DNA from: Adiantum capillus-veneris
Lineage: Eukaryota; Streptophyta; Polypodiopsida; Polypodiales; Pteridaceae
NCBI GenBank assembly: GCA_014529385.2
Contig: CM043951.1
Coordinates: forward strand, 112,055,469-112,119,468
Direction: 5' to 3'
Length of the DNA: 64,000 nt
Positions within the stretch are counted from its first letter, which is position 1; the number at the start of each line of letters is the position of its first letter. Of this stretch, positions 10,978-21,764 are shown piece after piece. The notes beneath the pieces were generated by a model. It saw only the letters and a program-made list of their open reading frames with translations. It had not been told where the DNA came from and made no database searches. The position numbers and the translations under genes were made by a program.

Positions 10978-12084
10978 AAGCTTGCAAAGCTTTGACATCC
11001 GCCACACCGACCATGTTAAATTCGTGGTGACTGCTTGTGCCTTCTTGCACACGCATACGCATGTGTCGGACAAACCTCCCATGGGATCAGTCACTGGTGA
11101 TCAACTGAGGTAGTACGATAGCAATGAACTCCAACTCTCCAAGCCCGGCAAGCTAAAAATGTTAATAGTGTCTGATCTGATGCCCAAACTGAGGCAAAAA
11201 CGCAAGCTCTTCTTGCTCTGCGAAATACGCAAGGGCTGGCCCTACCTGATGGGAAAACGCCAGCACAGGAAAACGTTGACCAGAGGGAAAACGCTTGTAA
11301 GGTGCAGCTGAATGAATGTTGTATTTTCTGAAGATTAGTGATTCATATTTTGCTCAAGGTTCCTTTTAGCTCTTATGGAAGGGAGAGCCTTCCGTTCTTT
11401 ATGGAGAGTGTTGTGATCACGAACAAAATGGATGGATATTGTGCGTGCAAGTGTATGAGACTGAGAGAAAGAGAGAAGAGAGATACGACACCAGAGACGT
11501 TTTAAAACCCTTCTCTGAAGGCCCCACTCTCGTCGGTGAGAGGGGTCTACTTATGATTGCACAAAGGTGTACAATGATGATGCATGGACTGATGCAACTC
11601 GTGACTATGCCGGTGACGACGATGATGACTTTAGGGCTGAAATCGGTGTCCTTCTATCTGCTGTCCACAAAGAGACTAGGGCTCGAAATCCGGGACCACT
11701 TTGGGGTGTTGAAAACGCTGTTTTGGCTGCTTTCTTTGTGGCTGAAAAATGCTGGTTTGTCTGCTGTCTTTTGGCTGATAAAAACGTTGAGAAATAACAA
11801 GTCTAGGGCTGCGTTTTTATGGCTGCAATCGAAGGCTGAAAACGCTGAATACCTGCTGCGACAGAGGGCTGAAAACGCTATCCCTGCAGTTCCCTTTGGC
11901 TATAAACTATTGCTTGCTGTAGTCCCTTGTGGGCGATCCAAAACGCTAGATGTTGTGGGACGAGGGGCGATAGCAAAACGCTAGGGTTGGTGCTCTATCG
12001 GCAAGGTGTTGCTTGTGGAAAACGCCAAGCTCCAAGGAGAGATGGCGATAGCAAAAATGTTGGCTGAATGAGGATGGGCGTTTT
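10978..12084 (+). repeat. 1,107-bp R1+R2 unit, second copy
   Basis: This is the second copy of the tandem duplication. It is similar to the first through the R2 segment and then diverges after about 11900 into a stretch rich in CAAAACGCTAG words. The remaining differences are mostly single bases. Confidence 0.88.
11567..11797 (+). CDS. Short R2 frame, copy B, unknown
   Basis: This has the same length and frame as 10460-10690, with an acidic run of five Asp in place of DQDDD. It lies 1,107 bp downstream of copy A and shares its doubtful status. Confidence 0.2.
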   Translation: MYNDDAWTDATRDYAGDDDDDFRAEIGVLLSAVHKETRARNPGPLWGVENAVLAAFFVAEKCWFVCCLLADKNVEK

Positions 12085-12152
12085 CCATTCCAGGACGTTC
12101 TTTTAAATAGCCATGGCGGGCAAACAAGGCAATTATCATTCGGGATTCTGAA

Positions 12153-12750
12153 TCTGAAGATTAGTAATCCATATTTTGCTCAAGGTTCCTTTTAGCTCTT
12201 ATGGAAGGGAGAGCCTTCCGTTCTTTATGGAGAGTGTTGTGATCACGAACAAAATGGATGGATATTGTGCATCCAAGTGTATGCCAACTGAGAGAAAGAG
12301 AGAAGAGAGATACGACAAGTGCGACGTTTTAAAACCCTCCTCCAAAGGCCCCACTCTCATCGGCGAGAGAGGTCTACTTATGATTGCACAAAGGTGTACA
12401 ATGATGATGCATGGACTGATGCAACTTGTGACTATGCCGGTGACGACGATGATGACTTTAGGGCTGAAATCGGTGTCCTTCTATCTGCTGTCCACAAAGA
12501 GACTATGGCTGGAAATCTGGGACCACTTTGTGGTGCTGAAAACGCTGTTTTGGCTGCTGTCTTTGTGGCTGAAAAATGCTGGTTTGTCTACTGTCTTTTG
12601 GCTGATAAAAACGCTGAGAAATAGCAGGTCTAGGGCTGCGTTTTTATGGATGCAATCAAAGGCTGAAAATGCTTAATACCTGCTCCGACAGAGGGCTGAA
12701 AATGCTATCCCTGAAGTTCCCTTTGGCTGAAAATTATTGCTTGCTACATA
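12153..12750 (+). repeat. R2 segment, third copy
   Basis: The copy begins at GAAGATTAGTAATCC and runs to the ATTATTGCTTGCTA end. It is offset 826 bp from the second copy, so it is not part of the 1,107-bp register. It contains the third version of the 76-codon frame (12394-12624). It is preceded by an R1-like fragment (12080-12150) and followed by an R3 copy. Confidence 0.8.
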
Positions 12751-12754
12751 CGCA

Positions 12755-13127
12755 TCAGTCAGAAAAATCTCCCATACGATCAGTTACACATACGCATACG
12801 CATACGCTCTCCTTGGCTTCCGTTGAAGTTCTCCATTGCTTCCCGTACCAACTCTTGACCTTCCACATTCAGTTTTGGGACTGTTTTTACTGATTTTTAG
12901 CCGGTTCTTGGTGCCCCTCCCATCCTCTTCCACAGACCTCCGGCGTCATGTGTCTTTTGAGACTTAGTGGATTTCTAAATTCTCTATTTTCAGCCACCTT
13001 TTGCTGCGTTTTTTTGGTGTGGACACCTTCCCTTTGCGTTTTTTGGCATGGACACGTTAACAATTGCTTGTGCCTTCTTGCATACGCATACGCATCAGTC
13101 AGATAAACCTCTCATACGATCAGTTAA
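12755..13127 (+). repeat. R3 copy 3 and end of the R1/R2/R3 array
   Basis: The stretch carries CATACGCAT words, the R3 segment (12845-13060) and a final R1-like piece with CATACGATCAGTTA. Similarity to the array stops at about 13127, where the gene-like segment begins. Confidence 0.75.
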
Positions 13128-13130
13128 TGG

Positions 13131-14472
13131 ATTTGTGGCTCCATCCACATATAAGAGACACCAAGAGGCTAATGCTAAATATCAAAGTTTGTGCTCTACT
13201 TTTGGCTTACAAAGCTTGGACATTCCAAGCTCTTCAAATCAAGAGAATGACATCTTGTTATCAACTCCTACATCTTGCGACGCTTTAAATAGTCCATATT
13301 CTTCACATGAAGAGAATGATAGTGTTCCATTGGTGGATCCAGTTTGTGAGGAGCATATTTTAACAAAGGCTGCGCATGTCAACGAACACTACATTGAAAA
13401 AACTACAAATGGAGATCATGAGAGAGATCACGATGAAGACACACAGTTAAATGATAAGATTCTTCAGAAGATCATTGAGATGCAAGCTTTATGGGATGAA
13501 CATCAAGTCTCCATTGAGTTTCAAGACCGTATGCTTAAGCTTTTGTTTGACAAAAAATCAAATAAAAATTCAGAGAGTGCGTCTTTGCAAGTGCCTCAAC
13601 AAGGTGGTGAAAGTATACGCAAAAGCAATAGAGAACGGAAGGTAGGTTTTTCCAAGTATTGAACAAATCACTCATGAAGATATCTCTAAGTCATGTACTA
13701 GTCATAATCTCAAGTATACCACTAGCTATAGTTCTCTCTCCACTCATTCACTTATGTAGTCTCTCTCTCTCTCCCCTATATACGTACACTCATTCTTATC
13801 GATACATTTTTTTGTTTTATTATGTTTATATTTGTTATGTTTTTCTAAACGAGTGAGAAGCTTCGCAACTCCACGACTTGTAAAAAGCCAAGGCTCTTAT
13901 TAAAGAAAAAGAGGAGACAGGTATTTTAATATAGAGAATTTAGTTAATGTTCTACTTTAATATGTACTTGTAATTTATATATCTTTTTGTTCTAGGATAT
14001 TGGTAACATCAATGATGATAGTATTATGGCTTTTGTTGAAAATGTCAATGGCGACGGTTCTTCTTGTTTATCAAATGACACAATCCATGATAAAGTAAGT
14101 TTTTATCGTTTCATCAGCATTCATTTCTCCTATTACGAAAATAGTCTTTGGATATTTGATGTGTTGAAGCTTTGACTAACGAACATTGATTTTGTGCAGG
14201 TATCCCTCCTTCTAACTATTGAAGAGAAAGAGACAATCCTCTTAAAGTATTTTGATCTTCAAACAATAGAGGATATGTACTTAGTTTTGAAAGCTAGCTT
14301 TTTCAAAATTAGGAAGGAGGAGACTACATTTAGAGACAACAAGAGGATACTCACATTGGATGAGATGAGAGAGAGCTTAGTGGAGTGGTTGCTTTCTACA
14401 CAGAGAGTGATTTTGAGAAGACAACTTGGTCACGATTTGACATTTGATGAAGTAGACATTGTGTCTTTTTAA
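13131..14472 (+). pseudogene. Four-exon gene-like segment, possibly DNA-transposon derived
   Basis: Four open segments join in phase 0 through three GT-AG introns: exon 13131-13641 (5' limit unknown), 13861-13920, 13996-14094 and 14200-14472. The introns are 219, 75 and 105 bp. The predicted product is about 310 residues with no internal stop, counted from the array boundary. Visible features are NGFVAPSTYKRHQE near the start, reminiscent of the VxxxTYxRH zinc-finger end found in some plant transposases; a helical, acidic middle; and a basic KKPRLLLKKKRRQ cluster in exon 2 that could be a nuclear localisation signal. The C-terminal 90 residues are unrecognised. No start codon belongs clearly to this gene: the ATG at 13048 lies in array sequence, so a 5' exon may have been replaced. 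It could be a host gene end or a CACTA-like accessory gene. I label it a pseudogene only because the 5' end is missing. Confidence 0.45.
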
Positions 14473-14648
14473 ACAATTCAACATAAGTTTTTCTTTTCTA
14501 GATTTCGTTAAATTATGAAAAAATGATGTGATTGTGAACTGCAATTGATTGGAATTAAGAAGTCTTCTTGCAGTGTTTTCGTTTATGTAATATTTAATTT
14601 TCTTCTTTATAAAATATGCTTTCTAGCTCTTAAGTATTCAAAATCATT

Positions 14649-15012
14649 AAGAGAATTCTCCATATTATTTACTAGTAGATAAAACAGGGTTGGAATTAGC
14701 AAATTAAAAATGCTACATTTATTGTTAGTCTAATAAGGTTTTTTTCTCAAGTGCCATATTTACTATGTAAGAAGTGTTTTCCTATATGGACAATATTTTC
14801 TACATAGTAAAATGGTATGGGTGTCGGCTTGACGTCCGATTTTTCTATATAGAAAATAATTTTCTACATAGAGAATTATTTCTATATAGGAAGATGTGGA
14901 GAGGAAAATTTCCTATATAGACTACCTAGTAAATGTTCCATTTTTCCTAGTTTGCACTTTTACTACTTACGCTCATTTCTACCTAGTAAATAATATGGAG
15001 AATTCTCTTTTT
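14649..15012. mobile_element. MITE-like element 1 (inverted repeats about 30 bp)
   Basis: AAGAGAATTCTCCATATTAT at the left (14649) is repeated in inverted form at the right (about 14980-15012), continuing through TTTACTAG with a 1-base gap. The interior is AT-rich and full of CTATATAG/CTACATAG half-sites that can also pair. Length is about 360 bp with no coding capacity. I cannot fix a target duplication, so the superfamily is open. Confidence 0.7.
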
Positions 15013-15764
15013 TTACTATCTAAGAACATGTTTGAAAGTCCTTGTGTACCATACACTCTTGCCCTCTCCTTTTGCTGCTGCTGCGCCTTACTACTCATTG
15101 TATTGTTGCTGCTAGCAGCGTTAATGTGATCCATAGAAACAAGAACTCTAATGCTTAGGGTTAATGAAATACTTAGGGTTGGACGTCTTGCTGATGGCTT
15201 GCGACGTCGAGGTGCTTTTATAACGTCGTGAAGAAAACCGTTTGCTTTTGTCAACGAGATGATCCCACAAGCTACGTATCATGTCACTATTTCTATACAC
15301 TTGGTCAAATGATCGTGCACTGCAGCTTGCGTGTTTCCTGCTTCTCCCGCATGTGGCAAATTTACGCCCACACAGATACTAAGCTGTTTATATACTCCAT
15401 TATTGGAGCACAATAGAAATCCAACGGCAGCTATGATGCGTACAAGGACTCCATTTCAACCAATCGTTTGAGACTGGAACTCCCTCACCTGATGTAAAGC
15501 GTTTTCATGCAAGCTCTCTCTGTTAACGTCTTTCTAACCTAGTCACAACTCCGTCTTTAAAACGTCAAAGCATCCGGCGCTACTATAGACAACTACTATA
15601 CGACAAGTTAGCGTGACGCTGCCCTTCTAGAAATGATTTATACATAAACAGGTTCTCCACACACACATTGGCACATCAATTTGAGGTATCTTTAATGGGA
15701 GCAGTCATCACCTATTCCCATACACACTAGATTGACTTTTAAACCATGAAATACTTATCAAAAA
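15013..15764. other. Unassigned stretch
   Basis: There is no supported gene. Short frames on both strands lack conserved motifs. A CTGCTGCTGC word at about 15077-15085 is the only simple repeat. Confidence 0.4.
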
Positions 15765-16263
15765 TTAGGAAAAATTACCAAAATACCCCTCTATTTTGTC
15801 GAAATTCCCAAAATACCTCTCAAATATAAAAAATTCCCAAAGTACCCCCATAATTTTTCACAAATACGCAAAATGCCCATCAGATTTTCCAAAATTGCCA
15901 AAATACCCATGGTTGTGAAAGTACATTTCTCCAAAAACAAAAAAAATCGTAGCTTTTCATAAGAACAGTGATTGTATACCATACAAGATGCTAAAACTAA
16001 ATTTTGAGTTGGTTACGTAGGCTTTGGAGATGAATTGCTTCATTATTTTTAGACATAATTGCCTTGTTTTGCGAGGTAATTTGGGACAAATTACATGCTT
16101 AGGACTCAAAAACCAATCTCAATTGTCAAGCAAGAATAAAGATTAGAAAATCTTGAAGAATCCAACATAAATAGATACAAGGGTATTTCAGGAATGTTTG
16201 AAATTTTAGGGGTATATTGGGAATTTCCACAAATTAAAGGGGTATTTTTGTAATTTTCCCTAA
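15765..16263. mobile_element. MITE-like element 2 with about 45-bp inverted ends
   Basis: The left end (TTAGGAAAAATTACCAAAAT) is mirrored by the right end (TAATTTTCCCTAA read in reverse complement). The pairing continues inward with the repeating word AATTCCCAAAATACC through about 100 bp on each side. Length is 499 bp. The arms consist of a degenerate CCAAAATACCCC motif of about 25 bp, so the element is both an inverted repeat and internally repetitive. No clear target duplication is visible. Confidence 0.72.
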
Positions 16264-16560
16264 AATTTATGTATAGAGTAAAACATTGACCAATCTAAAC
16301 TTGGACAACCAATGAGAAAACATGTACAATATGGTAACCAAAATCATGTGCAGTTTTGGACCAAGTTTTAATAATAAGAACATATTAACAAAAACTCATG
16401 CTCGATTGAGTTGGAGAACTTTCAAACATGATGCTTTTCAAACCAATACAATATTCAGTGGCTCCATCAGTTGGATGAAAAATGTTGGCGAGCAAAACGC
16501 CATTAAAGGAAACATGATCTCCTATGTATATCTTTTGCACTAAACATTGATAGGGGTGAT

Positions 16561-16564
<4 letters not shown>

Positions 16565-16622
<58 letters not shown>
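16565..16622. repeat. (GA)n microsatellite
   Basis: An uninterrupted run of about 29 GA dinucleotides. Confidence 0.97.
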
Positions 16623-16624
<2 letters not shown>

Positions 16625-17099
16625 ATCCACTACCCCACAACAGAATGTTACTCATAAACACACCCCTACCTCTAGAGGACCAATGGTCCCTTCCTGTAGC
16701 TAAAGGGAGCACACGAAGAAATCGAGTGGCTATGGAACCTACTTATAGACACCCTAAGTGGAGAGTTAAAGGCAAAAGGGTTGTTGATGGAGAGGGTGAC
16801 ACGCAACCCAAAACAACCTTCAAGCCTAGGAATCTTGCCGCACGATACACATCTCCTAGCATTTTTGCTCTTCTACCTCACAAGTGCCTTCCCCTAACAG
16901 TCTCGTCGCATAGATGACGTTGCATTGAATTATCAACTAGAGGTCAACATGTGTAAGACAGATGAGGACACACAGGTGGTTCACAACACATCACAATGAA
17001 AATTTCTACTTAGATTATAAAAGCCCTCAATGATAGCAAGAAACTCCTATTTTTAAACACGAACAAGTTAAATTAATTTGGATGTAATATGTGTGTAGT
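16623..17099. other. Unassigned; one 90-codon open frame at 16645-16917 (+)
   Basis: The frame has mixed composition, is basic (KWRVKGKRVVDGEGD) and has no domain I recognise. It may be a decayed LINE ORF1 piece or chance. The rest is AT-rich. Confidence 0.25.
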
Positions 17100-17104
17100 A
17101 ATAT

Positions 17105-18625
17105 TATAACATTTAATGGCCTAATAACTTGTGTGTAGCGGAAATGAGCATGAACATAGTGGGCATTTCATTAGAATAGATTCCTAATGAGAATTACAAG
17201 AGTGCTTGGGTGGAGAGAGCAACAAAAAGCATAACACCTAGTTAGATAGCATCGACAATACTTTCAAAAGAGAGAGAAATTAAGCTATTGACAACAGTTG
17301 AGGACCGGATTTGCATGGAGCCGGTCCCCCCTCCAAAAGGCTTTGTATTATGGTTTCTCACATCAAGAGAGATATTGTACAATACAATTCTTTGTGTTCC
17401 TTCAAGACTAGCTAGTGCAATGAAGATGAAAGCTTCATGCACTAAGCAAAACACTTACCAAACACAACTTTAATTATCCCCGTTCTCAGACCCAAGACCT
17501 CACACACTTTCGAAGATGGTGAGAGCTAGTAGGGTATGAGAATAGATTGAGAGGAAGAAGGAGTATCTTACGAGAAAGATGTACGTCTCCTCACATAATC
17601 ACTCCTATTAGCATAGCTTTAGCTTAGTAATTAGCTTGGTAGAGGAGATGAGCATGCATTGAAGCTTGGCTCTTGGTTGGATTAGCATCCACAAGCCAAG
17701 AGTGTGTCGATGTAGGCTTCTATCTCACATGACATTGTGTGAGTGTGTGTGTGATAATGCCTTGCAAAAATCAGCCCCCCTCTCTCTCTTGGGCGAGCCC
17801 TCTTGCTAAATGCTCTTGCTCTCATCCCATTGGACCTCCCCAGGGCTAGCCTATCACCGTTAAGAAGCATAAGTGATAGCCTTTTGACATGTGTCCCCCT
17901 TTCCCCTTTTGTGAGAGCTTTAGGTTAATTAATAATTCAATTAAACTCTCATTGGACCCCTTTGCCTCCTGGCCAATAGGCATCAGGCAAGCCATTGGGC
18001 TCCTGAAGGCTCATTTGACCCCTTGGGAGACTGCCTAATAGTCATCTAGGAGACTTAATTCTCATTGTTTCTTTTATTAAGTGTTTTTTAGATAAATTAA
18101 ACTAGATTTACTCTAGCTTAAATTTCATTGGTCCACCTCCAAGGCCATCCAATAGGAATTGGGCACACCTTGTGGGCATCTGGGCTAGGGAGCTGACATG
18201 TGTCCCTAATTCCCTTTGTGTAAAGGGAGCCTGTGTGTGTGTGTGTGACTTCCTCTCTCATCCCCTAGAAGAAGGGCTCGACCCCTCCCATGTAGGGATT
18301 GCAAAGATTTTTCTGGTACACACAAAGCATCCAATTTCCACTAGGGTTGACCTTTGGACACAACCTTTGAATTTTGGAACCTTAGCATTTTGGAAGTCTT
18401 AATGGGCTGAACCTTAGGGTCTTTTTAGCCCATTGTTGCACATGGATCTTTTGCACATGGCCCCCCCTTTGGATCCCTATTTTCTCTCCTTTGGATCCCT
18501 ATTGTGGCCGGTCTGCTAACTTAACCAATATTCTAGCTTTTTCTCCCCTGGCACTTCCCCACATTAAATGATCAGTTTAATATGAGAAAATCATTTAGGA
18601 GAATTAGATATTGATTATTGTGACA
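17105..18625 (-). repeat. 3' LTR of gypsy-1
   Basis: This LTR is 1,521 bp. Its left edge reads TATAAC where the other LTR reads TGTAAT, so the terminal G has mutated. Compared with the 5' LTR it lacks about 67 bp near 17726. It contains a short (TG)n run at about 18232-18248. Confidence 0.93.
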
Positions 18626-18988
18626 TTACCTCTCTCTTTAAATCATAGTCGTCCTTGACTATGGTGTAGAGAAGATAAAGCATATTCATGAGTCCTTTTC
18701 TTAGCGGATAGATCGAGGATCCCTATGTTACCCTATGACATTATTCCACAATGGATGACTAGTCCATTTGGCGCTTGAGGGCCTTAGGCTGCCACAAGCA
18801 TGTCTACGCATTAGTCCTATCAGTCTTCCATAATAGATTGACAAGCTCTACTTGGTGTTTGGGAGACGTCTTCTCCGCAAACTTGATCTAAGCATGCATA
18901 CTACTTCATTTTTGTGCACAATAAAGAAAAAGAAAGTCTTATAAGACAAAAACTTTGTTCATTTTTAACATTTTGTACATTTGCTTAC
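18626..18988 (-). other. Polypurine tract and 3' untranslated region of gypsy-1
   Basis: Read on the minus strand, AAAGAGAGAGG lies a few bases before the 3' LTR and is the likely plus-strand primer. The remainder between it and the integrase stop has no coding content. Confidence 0.75.
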
Positions 18989-20234
18989 TCATTGGAAAGC
19001 ATTGTAAGCATTGACAAGGTTTAGGTTATCCTTTAATTGTATGCCTTGCATCCATCTAGCATCTTCAAAAGGATAATTCTGAAACTTAATAAGATATCGT
19101 CGGATAGTCTTACCACCTCTTAATACCTTGTCTTCATGTCGGAGAATGGACTCGGGCTGCAGCACCTCCTCTTGGTCCTCGATCTCCGGTGGGTCTTCAA
19201 TAGGTGGTTCTTGAGGTGGCTCTCCTTTGTAAGGCTTTAGTAGGCTCACATGGAAAGCATTCTGTATGAGCCAATGATTGGTAAACTTGAGTTGATAGGC
19301 CATCTCATTGATTGACCTAAGAATCTGGAAGGGACCATAGTACCTTTTTTCTAGTTTAGCATAGTACTTTTGGTGGCCCGTAGGATTCTTGCCCGTCGTG
19401 TGCCTTAATCGAGCCTTGGGAAACTTTAACAAGACCCAATCATTTTCTTTGAAGGCTTGGGATCTTCTGTGCTTGTTAGTAGCAGCCTTTTGCCTTTGCT
19501 TTGAGATAGAGATAGCATCCTTAATCTTTTGAAAAGATTCTTGTAGGTCTCGGCTATACTCATCTGCAGCGAATATCTTCCCATGTACCTTAAGTAGCAA
19601 GGGACTTTTTGATCTTCCCTCAATTACCTCAAAAGGTGCTTTTCCCGTGGAAGTATGTATAGTGTTATTGTAAGCATACTCCACTAAGGGTAAGTACTTC
19701 TCCCATTGGGATCTTTGAACTACTTCCGTTACATAGGCTTTTAGTAGATCGAGAATTGTTAGGTTAGCTATTTCACTTTGGCCATCCGTTTTTGGATGAT
19801 AGGTCGAAGAGAAGTTTAGCCTTGTTCCTAAATTCTCAAAGAGACCCTTCCAAAAATTACTCGTCATTCTAGGATCTCTATCCGGCACTATGGACATTGG
19901 CAAGCCATGGTACTTGAAAATTTGTGAAATGAAGAGGGTTGCCGTTTGATGGGCTTTGATAGTCTTTTTGACAGGTATAAAATGAGCTTGTTTAGTGAAC
20001 CTATCTACTATCGTCCATATTCCCGTATTCCCATGGATAGACTTAGGCAATCGAAAGATAAAATCCATGGATATGCTCTCCCATGGTGAATTAGGGATTG
20101 GCAAGGGTTGAAGCAATCCAAGTTGCTTCCCTCTATCAAATTTTGTCTTTTGGCATGCATACCACACATTTAGAAACATACTCTTGTATGTTCACTTTCA
20201 TGGTAGGCCAATAGAAATATGTTTCAATTCCCTT
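18989..20234 (-). pseudogene. gypsy-1 integrase with C-terminal chromodomain
   Basis: The main open frame is 20179-18989 (396 codons). It begins inside the zinc-binding HHCC region; the two His lie upstream in another frame (20235-20582) and the Cys pair falls around the break. The catalytic core shows Asp in SMDFIF, Asp in PDRDPRM and Glu in TDGQSE. The last 55 residues (from about 342, ILRHEDKVLRGG onward) form a chromodomain, which defines chromoviruses and is thought to guide insertion to particular chromatin. A duplicated four-base word (GCATGCAT at 20153-20160 on the plus strand) throws the frame between the His and Cys halves of the zinc finger. Confidence 0.93.
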
Positions 20235-21764
20235 TCAGGTAGACTGAATCCCTCTATGCCCCGCATAAGGTGGAGCATGAGATTCATACATTACTTTCTC
20301 ACGTAGTGAGTTAGTAACACATAGTCTATTTCCATAGAGAAGATAACCATCTTGTAAGGTAAATGGTTCTTCTTTCTTCCCCAATGCAAGGGCTGAAATC
20401 ACATCTCTAAAATCGGGATCAATAGCATACTCATCTATCATTGAAGATAGATCATTGTGAGTTGCTATGGAAACTGCATTCACTCTCGGCCGTCTTGAGA
20501 GTGCATCAGCTACTTGATTATGCTTGCCAACAATGTGAGCAATATGAAAATGAAATTGAGAAAGGAAATTTGCCCACCTCATTTGTTTGTCGGAGATCTT
20601 GGTCTATGTCATGAAGTACTTAAGACTTTGGTGATCCGTTCGCAGAATGAAAGGAGTCCCCAATAAAGAGTGCTTCCATGAGTCTAAGGCATGTAGAACT
20701 GCAAGGAGTTCCTTTTCATATTTTCCTAGAGCTTGCTCAACAGGGTCGAGCCTTCGACTCTCATAGCCTATGGCGTGCCCTTCTTGGAGTAAAACAGCTC
20801 CAAGGCAATCACCACAAGCATCACATTGGACCTCAAATGGTTTTGAGAGATCCGGTAGTGTAAGAACAGGTTGAGAGATGAGCTTTTCTTTAAGCTTTTT
20901 GAAAGCATTGTTCTCTTTAGCATACCATGTATACCTAACATTTTTCTTTGTTAGGTCATGTAATGGTCCCGCAATTTGTGAGAACTTTTCTATGAAGCGT
21001 CTATCGTATGCACACATACCTATAAATCTTCTTAGTTCATGAAGATTCCTTGGTTTAGGCCATCCTTTTATTACCTCTAACTTAGATGGATCCATTTGGA
21101 TGCCATCTTGATATATAATATGACCTAAATACTGAATCTCTTGCAAGAAAAATTCACTTTTCTTTTGATTAACATAAAGTTTATTCTCTCTTAAAACTTG
21201 AAATATTACCTGGAGGTGTTGCTTGTGTTCCTCCAATGAATTAGAGTAGATGATAATATCATCAAAGAACACTCCAGTGAAGGTTCGATGAGGCCTGAAC
21301 AGCTTCTCCATCAAGCTGTTGAATGTGGCTGGTGCATTGGTCAAGCCAAAAGGCATGACATTGTATTCGTAAAGACCAAATGTGGTGCGAAATGCGGTCT
21401 TTACAATGTCTTGATCAAGTATCCTTATTTGATGATAGCCACTTTTTAGGTCAATCCTACTGAAGTAGGTCGATCCTTGTAGCTTATCAAATAGGTCTTC
21501 TACCCGTGGAACGGGAAACCTATTCTTGATAGTGATCCTATTTAGTGCTCTATAGTCGACACACATAAGATATGTGCCATCTTTCTTTTGCACTAGTAGC
21601 ACAGGTGAGCAAAATGGAGATGAGCTTGGCCTAACCATACCCTTCTCAACTAACTCATGCACTTGCCGCATAATCTCCTCTTGTTGAGCTTGAGAAACTC
21701 TATAAGGAGGTTTGTTAGGCGGTGAACTTCCTAGAAGAAGTTCAATTGCATGGTCATCATTACC
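20235..21764 (-). pseudogene. gypsy-1 reverse transcriptase and RNase H, two in-frame stops
   Basis: One frame runs from 21764 to 20235 with TAG at 20604-20606 and an end at TGA 20235-20237. Motifs are KKDGTYLMCVDYRALN, SRIDLKSGYHQIR, the active site FFDD (codons around 21259-21270), and RNase H starting near CDACGDCLGAVL and ending TDHQSLKYFMT before the TAG. After the stop the frame continues with the connection domain and the H-H half of the integrase zinc finger. The TAG replaces what is probably a Gln codon, judged from the continuing frame and family. Confidence 0.93.

Noticed and set aside
16385..16712. Minus-strand frames with long Ser-Leu runs
   Set aside because: They are the translated (GA)n microsatellite.
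17242..17454. Minus-strand frame shared by the two gypsy-1 LTRs (also 24494-24706)
   Set aside because: Same reason: LTR copies, with frame ends set by chance stops.
18172..18402. Identical 76-codon frames in both gypsy-1 LTRs (also 25491-25721)
   Set aside because: The identity follows from the LTR duplication; there is no coding signature and LTRs are not expected to encode protein.
20604..20606. TAG inside gypsy-1 pol as a programmed readthrough signal
   Set aside because: It lies after RNase H, not at the gag-pol border, and at least four other stops and a frameshift are present, so decay explains it better.
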